DNA of 64,000 nucleotides from Staphylococcus haemolyticus (GTDB taxonomy: Bacteria > Bacillota > Bacilli > Staphylococcales > Staphylococcaceae): assembly GCF_006094395.1 (NCBI RefSeq), contig NZ_CP035291.1, forward strand, positions 2,170,001 to 2,234,000. The letters are read 5' to 3'. Below the pieces are notes generated by a model. That model was given only the letters and a program-made list of their open reading frames with translations, was not told where the DNA came from and ran no database searches. Position numbers and translations under genes: made by a program. The first letter of the stretch is position 1. Every line of letters begins with the position of its first letter. Positions 27,920 to 36,574 of this stretch are shown one piece after another.

Positions 27920-28831
27920 TTATCTTTTATAAATAGCGTCTCTTAATTGTTTTAAACCTTCATCAATACGAGGGCCTGGACGTGAAATTTCGTCACCGTT
28001 CACTGTTTCAATACGTCCATTTTTCACAGCTTTAATTTGACGGAAACCATCACGTTTTTTAATCACTTTATAGTAATCTGATTTAGATAGTCCTTCTGTA
28101 GAAATGAGGATATCTGGATTCTTTTTAATGATACTTTCTTTATCCACTGGTTTCCAACCTTCTATATTTGAAAAGCTATTTTTAGCATCTAATTGGGCTA
28201 ACATGTCATCAAAAAATGTATGTTTGCCTGCTGTATATATTTCAGGTTTAGAAGATACTTCCATAAAAACAGATTGTGATCTATGATGTCTTGGCACCGA
28301 CTTTATTACTTTTTCAACATTGTGCTTCGTCTCATCAACAAGTTCGTTAGCTTCATGTTCTCGTCCTGTTACTTTACCTATTTGTTTAAAAGTTTCATAC
28401 GTTTGATCCAATGATTGTGCATCTTTCACATAAACTACTTTTACGCCATTTTTTTCAAGACTATCTAATACTTTCTTTGACGTTCCTTTTTGAGATTCAT
28501 GCGCTAAAATTAAATCGGGTTTGACTTTTAATAATGCTTCTTTATTTAAATTCATTGTATCAAATTGTTTTTTCCCTTTTTTAACATCTTTAGGGTAATC
28601 GTCCACTGTAGAAACACCCACAATATCTTTTCCGAGACCTAATTCATAAAGAATTTCCGTATTACTTGGCATAAGCGACACGATACGTTTGTATGAATGC
28701 TCTTTCGAATTGGAATCAGATTGATTACTTTGTTTATCTTCTTGTTTATGTTGGTCATTTTGTCCACAAGCGACAAGAATCAACATGACTAAACTAAGTA
28801 GGATCCATAACTTTTTATTTAACACGTTCAC
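27920..28831 (-). CDS. Iron/vitamin B12-type substrate-binding lipoprotein
   Basis: This 303-aa lipoprotein has a signal peptide and lipobox LVACGQ with Cys22, followed by a polar linker rich in Gln, Asp and Ser. The body is a BtuF/FhuD-like helical-backbone binding fold: KRIVSLMPSNTEILYELGLG, DDYPKDVKKGKKQFDTMNLNKEALL and KPDLILAH are typical. The start is a GTG with AAAGGA upstream, and an in-frame GTG at 28825 is an alternative. It is the partner of the FecCD permease downstream. No clear Fur box was found. Confidence 0.85.
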   Translation of the reverse strand: MNVLNKKLWILLSLVMLILVACGQNDQHKQEDKQSNQSDSNSKEHSYKRIVSLMPSNTEILYELGLGKDIVGVSTVDDYPKDVKKGKKQFDTMNLNKEALLKVKPDLILAHESQKGTSKKVLDSLEKNGVKVVYVKDAQSLDQTYETFKQIGKVTGREHEANELVDETKHNVEKVIKSVPRHHRSQSVFMEVSSKPEIYTAGKHTFFDDMLAQLDAKNSFSNIEGWKPVDKESIIKKNPDILISTEGLSKSDYYKVIKKRDGFRQIKAVKNGRIETVNGDEISRPGPRIDEGLKQLRDAIYKR

Positions 28832-28962
28832 ACATTCCTTTCTAGATTATGTATATGTATGCATATATCATAACAAATAATATTAAATATTAATTTAAGT
28901 TTTTTATATTTAATTGTGTAATTTTATATTATTATTTGTTTCATGGAAAATTTTAGATATTA

Positions 28963-29006
28963 AAAAGCATTGAATATCTCTAAATTTAGAAATACACAAT
29001 GCTTTT
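28963..29006 (-). terminator. Terminator downstream of DUF805 gene
   Basis: AAAAGCATTG (28963-28972) pairs with CAATGCTTTT (28997-29006), just after the DUF805 stop codon on the minus strand. Confidence 0.6.
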
Positions 29007-29013
29007 CTTAACA

Positions 29014-29511
29014 TTACTGTGCTTTGGGATTAGGTCCATATTCATTTGTACCTTTTTCACTATCTGTAACACAATAAATCAATGCGAAAATTGATACAAT
29101 TAATAATACGATCGAAATAACTAAAACAACTACCGTTGCAATCATTAACGATACGTCAGAATAAAAATCACTCAAATACACATTAGATATTGTTTCTAAT
29201 AATACAATTAATCCTCGTAACAGCATCGATATTAACATAATTAACGGAATTAACATTGTGCGCCCAACATCATGAAATCGACGTACTGACATAGTAAATG
29301 TCCCTATTACAATGATGACATCAATCGTTTCATAAACAATGTTAAAAAACGTATCTCCACCACCAAACACCCATTCAAGTAAATCGGCAAGTAAACTTAA
29401 TAATACAAGTACGATGATGTTAGCTAGTGTTGCATACCAATAATGTCGTCTACGTGTTCGACCTTGTACATTGAAATAATTTTTCCAGAATAGCTGATAC
29501 GACTCAATCAT
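29014..29511 (-). CDS. DUF805 family membrane protein
   Basis: This 165-aa protein has four hydrophobic helices. It begins with the DUF805 signature FWKNYFNVQGRTRRRHYWY and has the second signature SVRRFHDVGRT near residue 88. A polar tail with DSEKGTNEYGPNPK is also typical. GGAG precedes the ATG. The family's function is not established. Confidence 0.85.
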   Translation of the reverse strand: MIESYQLFWKNYFNVQGRTRRRHYWYATLANIIVLVLLSLLADLLEWVFGGGDTFFNIVYETIDVIIVIGTFTMSVRRFHDVGRTMLIPLIMLISMLLRGLIVLLETISNVYLSDFYSDVSLMIATVVVLVISIVLLIVSIFALIYCVTDSEKGTNEYGPNPKAQ

Positions 29512-29576
29512 TATAGCGTCTCCTTTAAATATGATTCACTATAATCATTACACAATAAAAGATTGAAGAAAATACT

Positions 29577-30341
29577 TTATTTAATATAAGCTTGAATTGC
29601 ATCTGCAATAAATTTATTTAGGTTATCATTGCGTCCTTTATTAATATTTTTCGCAAAACGTTCATCATTTTCATAAGTCAGTGCCATGTAATTTAAAAAT
29701 TGGTTATCTGCATTAGGTACTTGTCGTTGTAATATCTTTTTTAACGTTTCAATATTTTGATACGTATATGCGTCATCCGCTGAATAACCATCTTCCAATA
29801 ATTGATTCATCTCATTAAAAAATTGATTAAATTGTTCATTAGTATGGTCATCATTATCCTGCTTCTCTGAATCATTGAATTGAGTTCTATTATCTTTATA
29901 TGACTGATAGTAATCTGTATCACCATATTTTAGCGCCGCTTCTTTATCATATTGTTCATTCACATCAAATTGATTAAATTTGTCCATATTAATCTCCTCA
30001 TTTCTATGATTAATTAGATGATGATTGAGGTAATCAATGATTTGATTCAGGTGATTTCGTTGATGAATAATTTGAGCATAATTTTCTTCTAATATTGCAT
30101 TTTTATCAGTAATACTTTGCTGAAAATAGTCTTGAATGTTCTCAAGCGATAAATTGAGTTGTCTAAGAAATAAAATTGTTTGTAATTTTGTTATATCTTG
30201 AGAATGGTAATAGCGATACCCGTTAGTATCAATATAACTAGGCACAAGTAAACCAATCTCATGATAATAACGTAGAGTTCTTGTACTAACCGACGTCACT
30301 TTGCTCACTTCATTAGGTGTAAAATATCCATGATTTAACAT
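29577..30341 (-). CDS. MerR-family regulator with TipAS-like ligand domain
   Basis: This 254-aa transcription activator has an N-terminal MerR winged helix-turn-helix, FTPNEVSKVTSVSTRTLRYYHEIGLL, then NGYRYYH and a coiled dimer helix to about residue 110. The C-terminal half (LLEDGYSADDAYTYQNIETLKKILQRQ) resembles the TipAS drug-binding domain, with a long polar Asn/Asp/Gln-rich linker between. The ATG at 30341 has GTGGAG 9 bases upstream, and a GTG at 30356 is possible. Its inducer and targets are unknown. Confidence 0.8.
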   Translation of the reverse strand: MLNHGYFTPNEVSKVTSVSTRTLRYYHEIGLLVPSYIDTNGYRYYHSQDITKLQTILFLRQLNLSLENIQDYFQQSITDKNAILEENYAQIIHQRNHLNQIIDYLNHHLINHRNEEINMDKFNQFDVNEQYDKEAALKYGDTDYYQSYKDNRTQFNDSEKQDNDDHTNEQFNQFFNEMNQLLEDGYSADDAYTYQNIETLKKILQRQVPNADNQFLNYMALTYENDERFAKNINKGRNDNLNKFIADAIQAYIK

Positions 30342-30429
30342 TATTTTATTCTCCACTTTACTTTATTTTTAATATCATTAATACCTCATTCATCTATTTA
30401 GGAGTATGGACTATGACGTAACGTTAAAG

Positions 30430-31077
30430 TCAATCATTCTTATTAAAATAATCTTCTAAAAATGTGTATTTTTGAGTCCCTTTTCCATTAAAATAGTTTT
30501 TCCCAAAATTATCTAATAAGGCATGAAACTCGTTAGCATCTTGATTCGTAAAATGAGGAGGCAATGAAATTTGCTTTTTAAATTTATCGTAACTTTCTGT
30601 ATGGGCGTAACCTAACTTACTATACAAACGTCTCGTATAACTATCAGGAATAAACTCGATACCTTCAAAGATATAGACGAGTAAAACATCAGCTGTTTCG
30701 CTACCGATGCCTCGAATTTTTAGTAATTCTCTTCTTAAATTATCTCCATAATGTTGAGCAATATTTTCATAATCAAAATTAAATTGATTTAACCACTGAA
30801 ATAATGCATGAATCGCCTTTCCCTTATTCTTATAAAAACCACTTGAACGGATGATTTCCTGTAGTTCAGCTAATGGTAACGATAAAATTTTTTGTGGATC
30901 AAATTGTGTTTCCTCTCTTAAACGCATTAAAGCCATATCTGCGTTCTTCCAATTTGTATTTTGTACTAATATCGCCCCGAGCATCATTTCTTCAGGGCTT
31001 TTAGCAGGCCACCAATGTTGAGGCCCCATATTGTCTAATAATATTTTATAAAGTGCTTCTGTCGTAAGCGTTGGCAT
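30430..31077 (-). CDS. Endonuclease III-like HhH-GPD DNA glycosylase
   Basis: This 215-aa base-excision-repair protein of the HhH-GPD superfamily has the hairpin LLKIRGIGSETADVLLVY at about residues 118-135 and the catalytic Asp145 in IPDSYTRR. The Lys that gives Nth its lyase activity is Glu (SETAD instead of RKTAN), so a monofunctional glycosylase is likely. It has no C-terminal Cys cluster for Fe-S. The ATG at 31077 has GGAGTG upstream. It follows argS on the same strand. Confidence 0.8.
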   Translation of the reverse strand: MPTLTTEALYKILLDNMGPQHWWPAKSPEEMMLGAILVQNTNWKNADMALMRLREETQFDPQKILSLPLAELQEIIRSSGFYKNKGKAIHALFQWLNQFNFDYENIAQHYGDNLRRELLKIRGIGSETADVLLVYIFEGIEFIPDSYTRRLYSKLGYAHTESYDKFKKQISLPPHFTNQDANEFHALLDNFGKNYFNGKGTQKYTFLEDYFNKND

Positions 31078-31170
31078 GCTCTCACTCCATTCTTCACATA
31101 ACAATACCCTCACAAATCGTAATTTATGAGGGTAATATGATAATTGATATCTATGTTATTTCATAATTAT

Positions 31171-32832
31171 TTACATTGTTTCAGGTGCTGATACACCTAC
31201 TAATGATAAAGCATTGTGTAGTGTAATTCTAACTGCATCTACTAAAGCTACATGTGCTTTCGTTTTTTCTGCATCGTCTGTTAATACTTTTTCAGCATTA
31301 TAGAATTTATGGAATGCAGATGCTAAATCTTGAATGTAGTTCGTTAAACGATGTGGTGCGCGACTTTCCGCTGCACTTTCAATAGTTGGTTCAAATTCAG
31401 CAACCTTCTTCAATAAATCGATTGCTTTTTCATTCGTAATTGTTGAAAAGTCAGCATCAGCAGTAACTTCAACACCTTGTTCTTTTGCTTGTTTCAAGAT
31501 TGAGCAAATACGTGCATGCGCATATTGTGCATAGTAAATTGGATTGTCTTGTGACTTTTCTTTCGCAAGTTCTAAATCAAAGTCAAAGTGAGAGTCAGGA
31601 CTACGCATTGTTAAGAAATAACGTGCAGCGTCAATACCTACTTCATCCATGATTTCACGTAAAGTAATCGCATTACCTGTACGTTTACTCATTTTCACTT
31701 CAACGCCATCTTGCATTAAACGCACCATTTGCATGATTTGAATTTCAAGACGATCACTATCCACACCAAATGTTTCAAGACTAGCTTTCAAACGATTAAT
31801 ATAACCATGATGGTCGGCACCCATTAAATCGATTAGGATATCATTACCACGATTAATTTTATTGTAGTGGTATGCAGTGTCTGGTGTGAAATAAGTGTAA
31901 TTACCATCTTTTTTAATTAATACACGGTCCTTGTCGTCTTTAAAATCAGATGTACGTAACCATGTCGCGCCATCCGCTTCATACGTATAGCCGAGTTCAT
32001 TCATTTTAGCTAATGTGTTATCAATGGCACCATTTTCATATAATGATGTTTCACTAAACCAATTATCAAAGTGGACATTGAAATCAGCTAAATCTTTTTT
32101 CAATTTATCCATTTCATAATCAACACCAAGTTTTCTGAATGTTTTAAGACGTTCTTCATCAGAGTAGTCTTTCATTTCAGGGTGTTTATCAGCTAAATCT
32201 TTACCAATTTCGATAATATCTTTACCGTTATAACCATCTGCTGGCATTTCATGGCTTGTATCACCAAGTGCCTCGAAGAAACGTGTTTCAATAGAACGTG
32301 CTAAGTTAGTAATTTGATTACCCGCGTCATTAATATAATATTCACGTGTTACATTATAACCTGCAGCAATTAAAATATTAGCTAATGAATCACCTACAGC
32401 AGCATTTCTAGCATGACCAATGTGCAGATCACCAGTTGGGTTAGCAGATACATATTCTAATAAAATATTCGTATTTTTAGATTCTTCAGCATAACCGAAT
32501 TTGTCACCTTTATTGATAGCTTCTGGGATAACTGTCGTTAAATACTGATTATCTAAGTAGAAATTAATGAAACCAGGGCCCGCGATATCTACTTGCTTCA
32601 CGTTCGCTTTACTTGTGTCTAAGTTATCAACGATTGCTTGAGCAATTTCACGTGGATTACGTTTCGCAATCTTTGTTAAAACCATTGCAATATTAGTTGA
32701 ATAATCTCCATTTTTAGTATCTTTTGGTATTTCTACTTTAATTTCAGGAATATCTTCAGCCAGATTAGCTTTTTCAATACTTGCTTTAATTTCTTCTATT
32801 AAAGTTGATTTTACTTTTTCAATAATATTCAT
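31171..32832 (-). CDS. argS: Arginyl-tRNA synthetase
   Basis: This 553-aa class I synthetase charges tRNA-Arg. The N-terminal additional domain is followed by the ATP-site motif [14 protein letters not shown] (HIGH near 137), the KMSKR loop in [11 protein letters not shown] near 390 and the all-helical anticodon-binding domain at the C terminus. The length equals the S. aureus enzyme. Its start overlaps the stop of the DUF1934 gene by 4 bases (ATGA). Confidence 0.97.
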   Translation of the reverse strand: MNIIEKVKSTLIEEIKASIEKANLAEDIPEIKVEIPKDTKNGDYSTNIAMVLTKIAKRNPREIAQAIVDNLDTSKANVKQVDIAGPGFINFYLDNQYLTTVIPEAINKGDKFGYAEESKNTNILLEYVSANPTGDLHIGHARNAAVGDSLANILIAAGYNVTREYYINDAGNQITNLARSIETRFFEALGDTSHEMPADGYNGKDIIEIGKDLADKHPEMKDYSDEERLKTFRKLGVDYEMDKLKKDLADFNVHFDNWFSETSLYENGAIDNTLAKMNELGYTYEADGATWLRTSDFKDDKDRVLIKKDGNYTYFTPDTAYHYNKINRGNDILIDLMGADHHGYINRLKASLETFGVDSDRLEIQIMQMVRLMQDGVEVKMSKRTGNAITLREIMDEVGIDAARYFLTMRSPDSHFDFDLELAKEKSQDNPIYYAQYAHARICSILKQAKEQGVEVTADADFSTITNEKAIDLLKKVAEFEPTIESAAESRAPHRLTNYIQDLASAFHKFYNAEKVLTDDAEKTKAHVALVDAVRITLHNALSLVGVSAPETM

Positions 32833-33245
32833 TCGCTTATCTCCTTATAATTAATTTCATATTGATATGAGCCCATCTTTTCATCGTTCTGATGTAACTC
32901 GTATTGAATCTTTAATTTCCCGGCATTTTCATTCACAAAATGCAGGATGCTACGCGTTTTAACAGTTAAAGGAATGCGACCAGCTGGTATATCATAAAGG
33001 GTAGTCGTATCATGACCTTCCACAAAGTGAAGATTCATATTAATATCGCCTTTGCGTATTAATTTAACACCGCGTTCTTCAATTTTAATTGTTACATTAA
33101 CGACTGCATCTTCAATTTGTTCTTGGTATCGAATATAATCTGCGTTTTTCTTTTGCCATGAACCTTGAGCAGCAAATTCAAATTTTTGTTTTTCACCATT
33201 TTGTTTTAGAACTTGTTTCGTTTGAACGTCTATATTCTTATTCAA
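32829..33245 (-). CDS. DUF1934 family beta-barrel protein
   Basis: This small protein of about 138 aa is mostly beta strands and lies immediately upstream of argS, as in many Firmicutes. I recognise the DUF1934 pattern ([32 protein letters not shown] and the C-terminal [19 protein letters not shown]). The start is probably TTG at 33245, preceded by AAGGTGAGG. A longer frame opens at a GTG at 33281 but lacks a ribosome site. Its function is unknown. Confidence 0.75.
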   Translation of the reverse strand: MNKNIDVQTKQVLKQNGEKQKFEFAAQGSWQKKNADYIRYQEQIEDAVVNVTIKIEERGVKLIRKGDINMNLHFVEGHDTTTLYDIPAGRIPLTVKTRSILHFVNENAGKLKIQYELHQNDEKMGSYQYEINYKEISE

Positions 33246-33483
33246 CGTTTGCCTCACCTTAGCTTCTAAATAATACACCACATTATAGCATAAATTAGAT
33301 AGTGCATGTAGGTGATACTTCTCAGTTTTAGAGCATTTAGGATATATACAAGTATCATCATCTATTTTGATAAATTGAGTAATGAAAAGAACAGTATATA
33401 GGTTAAGCCTTGGGAAATATTCATATAAAATGACTTATCGGAGGTAAGCTATTAGCGAGTATTTGAGGATGATGTAATATATA

Positions 33484-33535
33484 GGCCGCCTATCTCTCAG
33501 GCGTCAATTTAGACGTAGAGAGGAGGTACTAATCT
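33484..33535 (+). promoter_or_regulatory. Toxin mRNA leader with sequestered ribosome site
   Basis: CCTATCTCTC (33489-33498) can pair with the Shine-Dalgarno region GAGAGGAGG, and the inner stem GGCGTC/GACGT stacks on it. The toxin ribosome site would therefore lie in a hairpin, as in other Fst/PepA1-type toxin messages. A weak promoter (TTAGCG, 17 bases, TAATAT) lies upstream near 33450-33480. Confidence 0.5.
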
Positions 33536-33631
33536 ATGCTAGAAATCCTTGTTCACATCACGACCACAGTCATCAGTAGTTGTATTATTGCGATATTCAC
33601 GCATTGGCTACGTAATCGCAATAATAAATAG
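33536..33631 (+). CDS. Fst/PepA1-type type I toxin peptide
   Basis: This 31-aa peptide begins MLEILVHITTT, has a single hydrophobic helix (VISSCIIAIF) and ends in a basic-polar WLRNRNNK tail. Length, the L-x-x-V-H-I start, the Cys-containing helix and the W-L-x-R-R/N-N-x-K end match the Fst/Ldr family, notably the S. aureus PepA1 peptide made from SprA1. Such peptides insert in the membrane and kill or arrest the cell when free of the antitoxin RNA. AGGAGG precedes the ATG. Confidence 0.85.
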   Translation: MLEILVHITTTVISSCIIAIFTHWLRNRNNK

Positions 33632-33649
33632 GCGACCATAGCCACACCC

Positions 33650-33711
33650 CAAAAATCCCCTCACTACGGCAATAGTGAGGGGATTGGTGCATCTATGCTA
33701 ATTTCCTTGTT
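33650..33711 (-). ncRNA. Antitoxin RNA of the fst-like locus
   Basis: On the minus strand a promoter reads TTGCAT (33747-33742), 18 bases, TATAAT (33723-33718), which predicts a start near 33711. The RNA then carries the complement of the DRb repeat and ends in the hairpin AATCCCCTCACTA/TAGTGAGGGGATT followed by five T near 33651, about 62 nt in all. Size, convergent layout and shared hairpin fit the antitoxin RNAs of this family. The exact ends are predicted. Confidence 0.65.
33654..33685. terminator. Shared terminator hairpin of toxin and antitoxin RNAs
   Basis: AATCCCCTCACTA (33654-33666) and TAGTGAGGGGATT (33673-33685) form a perfect 13-bp stem with a 6-base loop. The T run is on the minus-strand side, so it best terminates the antitoxin RNA, but it also lies at the end of the toxin message. 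Confidence 0.75.
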
Positions 33712-34024
33712 AACTAAATTATAACACTGGGGAGTGGAGAAATGCAAAATGATTTCACACGATGACTCAACTAATGAGAAGAAACATATTAAACAACGGT
33801 AGAAATTGAGATGTGCGATATATTCGATACTAGAAAAGATTGCGTATTTTAATATTGTGTATTTCTTTTCTTAATTTTACTGATGCAAAAACATCCAAAT
33901 CCATTCTTTCTTCTAATTGTGTTATAGCAAAATTAATATTTCAAATATTAAAATATTTTTAATAGAGTAGATCCAATTCTAACATATCAATATATTCTAT
34001 GTTTAATTCAGGGATATGTTGCAA

Positions 34025-34759
34025 TTAATCATTTAAAGAAATAAATACTGTATACTGATACTCATTATTCCCTACTAGCACTCTTGAAAATGCTATAGAT
34101 CCAATTAGGTATTTATATTCATCAATTAAAACTGCTAAATAGAAAAATACTCGTCCCATTATTATGTGGACACCAAACAAAAAGAAACAACCTACCCAAA
34201 TAACTTTACTTTCACCTGAGTCACTAGGAGAAACAAATGAAATATATATTAAAGCAATAAATGATAATAATACTAAGAAAACTCCTAAGATTTTTAATAT
34301 TACATTTTGCTTATTTCCAAACATTTCAAATTCTGAATAGCAAAATATAAATAACCCTGTAATAGAAATTAGAATTATACCTGCAATTATAATCCAATAT
34401 TTAAACGCATCTCCATCTACACCTGAATAATAAAAAATATCAGCTGAACTTATCAAAAAAGGAATATTATATCCGGCTAATATATTAATTAGCATATAGG
34501 TACACACTCTTCTCTTATAGTTATTTCTATTAAAATTTTCCAATATTTTTCCTTTTTCTTGTAAATATAATATGAGCCATAATAATAATGATATAGCTAA
34601 ATATATTTTCATATAATTAGGGACTGTTCCCTCCATACCAATAAAGTAATATAAAAATATATAAAATGCAAATATTATAAAATTTACTAATGCAAAACCT
34701 ATTAAATAAGAATTTTTAATATTATTTATACTTAAAATTTGTAAATTTTCTTTATCCAT
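34025..34759 (-). CDS. Multi-TM protein, DUF5079-like, copy 1
   Basis: This 244-aa membrane protein has six or so helices. It is a paralogue of the gene at 34989, sharing HLIG/YLIG..LVNFIIFAFY, YMKIYL, LLWL.LYLQE and NIPFLISSA in the same order. The pattern recalls DUF5079 proteins, which accompany type VII secretion effector islands in S. aureus and may act in immunity. I could not confirm the family. AGGAG precedes the ATG. It lies next to a toxin-antitoxin locus and an IS, in a variable region. Confidence 0.55.
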   Translation of the reverse strand: MDKENLQILSINNIKNSYLIGFALVNFIIFAFYIFLYYFIGMEGTVPNYMKIYLAISLLLWLILYLQEKGKILENFNRNNYKRRVCTYMLINILAGYNIPFLISSADIFYYSGVDGDAFKYWIIIAGIILISITGLFIFCYSEFEMFGNKQNVILKILGVFLVLLSFIALIYISFVSPSDSGESKVIWVGCFFLFGVHIIMGRVFFYLAVLIDEYKYLIGSIAFSRVLVGNNEYQYTVFISLND

Positions 34760-34769
34760 TATTAAAATC

Positions 34770-34930
34770 TCCTAAGAAAATACTGATTTTATTCCTTTCG
34801 TTGCACTTTTCCAAGAATCTCCAATAAAATTTTTTCCATTATTTAGAGAATTATTTATTCCATCTTTCACATGATTTTTCAATGTTTTATCTTTATATTT
34901 TGCAACGCCTATTAATTCTACTAGTTTTCT
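34770..34930 (-). pseudogene. C-terminal remnant of an unidentified gene
   Basis: Between the two paralogues the minus strand reads an open tail of about 49 residues, including LIGVAKYKDKTLKNHVKDG and KNFIGDSWKSATKGIKSVF, ending in TAG just before the ribosome site of copy 1. It has no start codon with a ribosome site. It looks like the end of a larger, otherwise deleted protein, perhaps an effector of the same island. The identity is unknown. Confidence 0.4.
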
Positions 34931-34988
34931 TCTTTATCAATTTCAAATGTTATTTTTACACAATAAGGCATTATAAGCATACCTAATT

Positions 34989-35657
34989 CTATTGTAATTT
35001 CACTCCATCTTCTCTAATGTCATAATCTAAAAGACCTAAATAAAAATATGTTCGTACAATAAGCATATGGCTACAAAATAACATTATCATTCCCATCCAA
35101 ATCGTTCTATTTTCTTCAGAATCAACAGGAACAATTAATGATACATACAACAACAGTCCAAATGATAATAAAACAATTAAAATTCCAATCATTCTAATAA
35201 AACTACCCTTTTGGATACCAAACATCTGAAATTCGCCTAAACAAAAGAAGAAGAGTCCTATAGCAGAGACCGTTATGATCCCACAAATTAACAACCAATA
35301 TGTATAAGTATCATCTCTAGAATCTGCAAAATAAAAAGCATAAGCAGAACTAATTAAAAATGGAATATTGTATCCTGAAAGTAGATTGATAGTCATATAT
35401 ATTGCAACTCTAAACTTATAGTTTTTTCGATTATAATTTTTAAAAATATACTCGCGTTCTTGTAAATAAAGAAGCAACCATAATAATAATGACCCTATTA
35501 AATATATTTTCATATATAGAGGCATGTGCCCTTTTATACCTGGACCTGTATATATAAAATAGTAAAATGCGAAAATAATGAAATTCACTAATGACAATCC
35601 GATTAAATGTGAATGTTGAATTGATTCTATTGCTTTTTTTTGTAGATTTTTCTCCAT
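34989..35657 (-). CDS. Multi-TM protein, DUF5079-like, copy 2 (possibly frameshifted at the end)
   Basis: This 222-aa membrane protein is paralogous to the gene at 34025. It starts at the ATG at 35657 with AAAGGTG upstream, and a GTG at 35666 is possible. It ends about 20 residues earlier than copy 1. In the neighbouring frame, translation continues (WSEITIELGMLIMPYCVKITF) to a stop near 34922, which suggests a frameshift close to the C terminus. Function is unknown. If these are DUF5079 proteins, they would be membrane immunity-type proteins. Confidence 0.5.
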   Translation of the reverse strand: MEKNLQKKAIESIQHSHLIGLSLVNFIIFAFYYFIYTGPGIKGHMPLYMKIYLIGSLLLWLLLYLQEREYIFKNYNRKNYKFRVAIYMTINLLSGYNIPFLISSAYAFYFADSRDDTYTYWLLICGIITVSAIGLFFFCLGEFQMFGIQKGSFIRMIGILIVLLSFGLLLYVSLIVPVDSEENRTIWMGMIMLFCSHMLIVRTYFYLGLLDYDIREDGVKLQ

Positions 35658-35824
35658 AATATTCACCTTTCATTTATCAATTTCAAAATATCTATATTTA
35701 TAATAAGTATCATTGCCATTTTGCTCAATTGTTATTTCGATACTCATTATCAATAAATAACTAAACCATAGTAATAAAAGATATCCTACTGTATAATTAG
35801 TTATTATTTTAAGGAGTTGAGGAA

Positions 35825-36496
35825 ATGAGAATCAACGTTTTATAACACACACCTAATGAAGGTGTAGGCGCTATTGGAGATTGGGCTAAAGAGAATGGGC
35901 ATGATTTATATATTTATCACCCTTATTTTTATAATGGTGTTCTACCGAAAGCAGAAGAAACAGATTTACTTATCATTTTAGGCGGTCCTATGAGTCCGAA
36001 TGATTTAGATGATTGGATTCTTAAAGAAAGAGAATTGATAAGAGTATTGTTAAAAGAGAAAAAGCCAATATTTGGTGCTTGTTTTGGTGCTCAACAAATA
36101 ACGAAAGCAATTGGGTACACAGTAAGCAAGTCACCGGTAAAAGAAGTGGGTTGGGATAAGGTATATCTTGAAACAAATACAATACCAGACTTACCAAAAG
36201 AATTGATGGCATTGCATTGGCATGAAGAAATGTTCCAAATACCTAAAAATGCAGAATTACTTTTCTCTAGTGAATATTTAACTAATCAAGGGTTTTTGTT
36301 AAATAACAATGTTATTGGTTTGCAATTCCATTTCGAACCAGGGCCTTTTGAAGTTAAAGAAATTGTAACTAATGATTTTTCTTATGCGGTTGATTCTGTA
36401 TTAAACCAAACTCCACAAGAAATTATTGAACGCGAAGTTCCTAAAGAGAATAAAGAAGTTATGTTTAAATTACTTGATCATATAACTGGTAGATAG
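35825..36496 (+). pseudogene. Class I glutamine amidotransferase gene with nonsense codon 6
   Basis: AAGGAG and the ATG at 35825 start a frame reading M-R-I-N-V-L, then TAA at 35843-35845, then H-T-P-N-E-G and on without interruption to 36496 (223 codons in total). TAA differs by one base from CAA (Gln), which family members would be expected to have there. The rest is a normal GATase domain with the nucleophile loop FGACFGAQQ (Cys86) and the His/Glu pair in QFHFEPGP. Internal reinitiation at 35990 would lose the first strands of the fold. It is therefore probably inactive, or a sequencing error. Confidence 0.75.
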
Positions 36497-36574
36497 ACTA
36501 ATTTTAAGTGTTTTTCACACAATCACTTCAAAAAATAAAATATTAATAATTAAAAATATGCGACTTTAGGCACA

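Larger units (their letters stand above)
33532..33713 (+). repeat. Direct repeats DRa/DRb of the fst-like locus
   Basis: ATCTATGCTA followed by a TTCCTTGTT-like stretch occurs twice on the plus strand, at 33532-33557 over the toxin start codon (there TCCTTGTTCAC) and at 33691-33713 (TTCCTTGTTAAC). The second copy is transcribed into the antitoxin RNA in antisense, so it can base-pair with the toxin initiation region. This is the arrangement of the pAD1 par/fst system. Confidence 0.75.
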
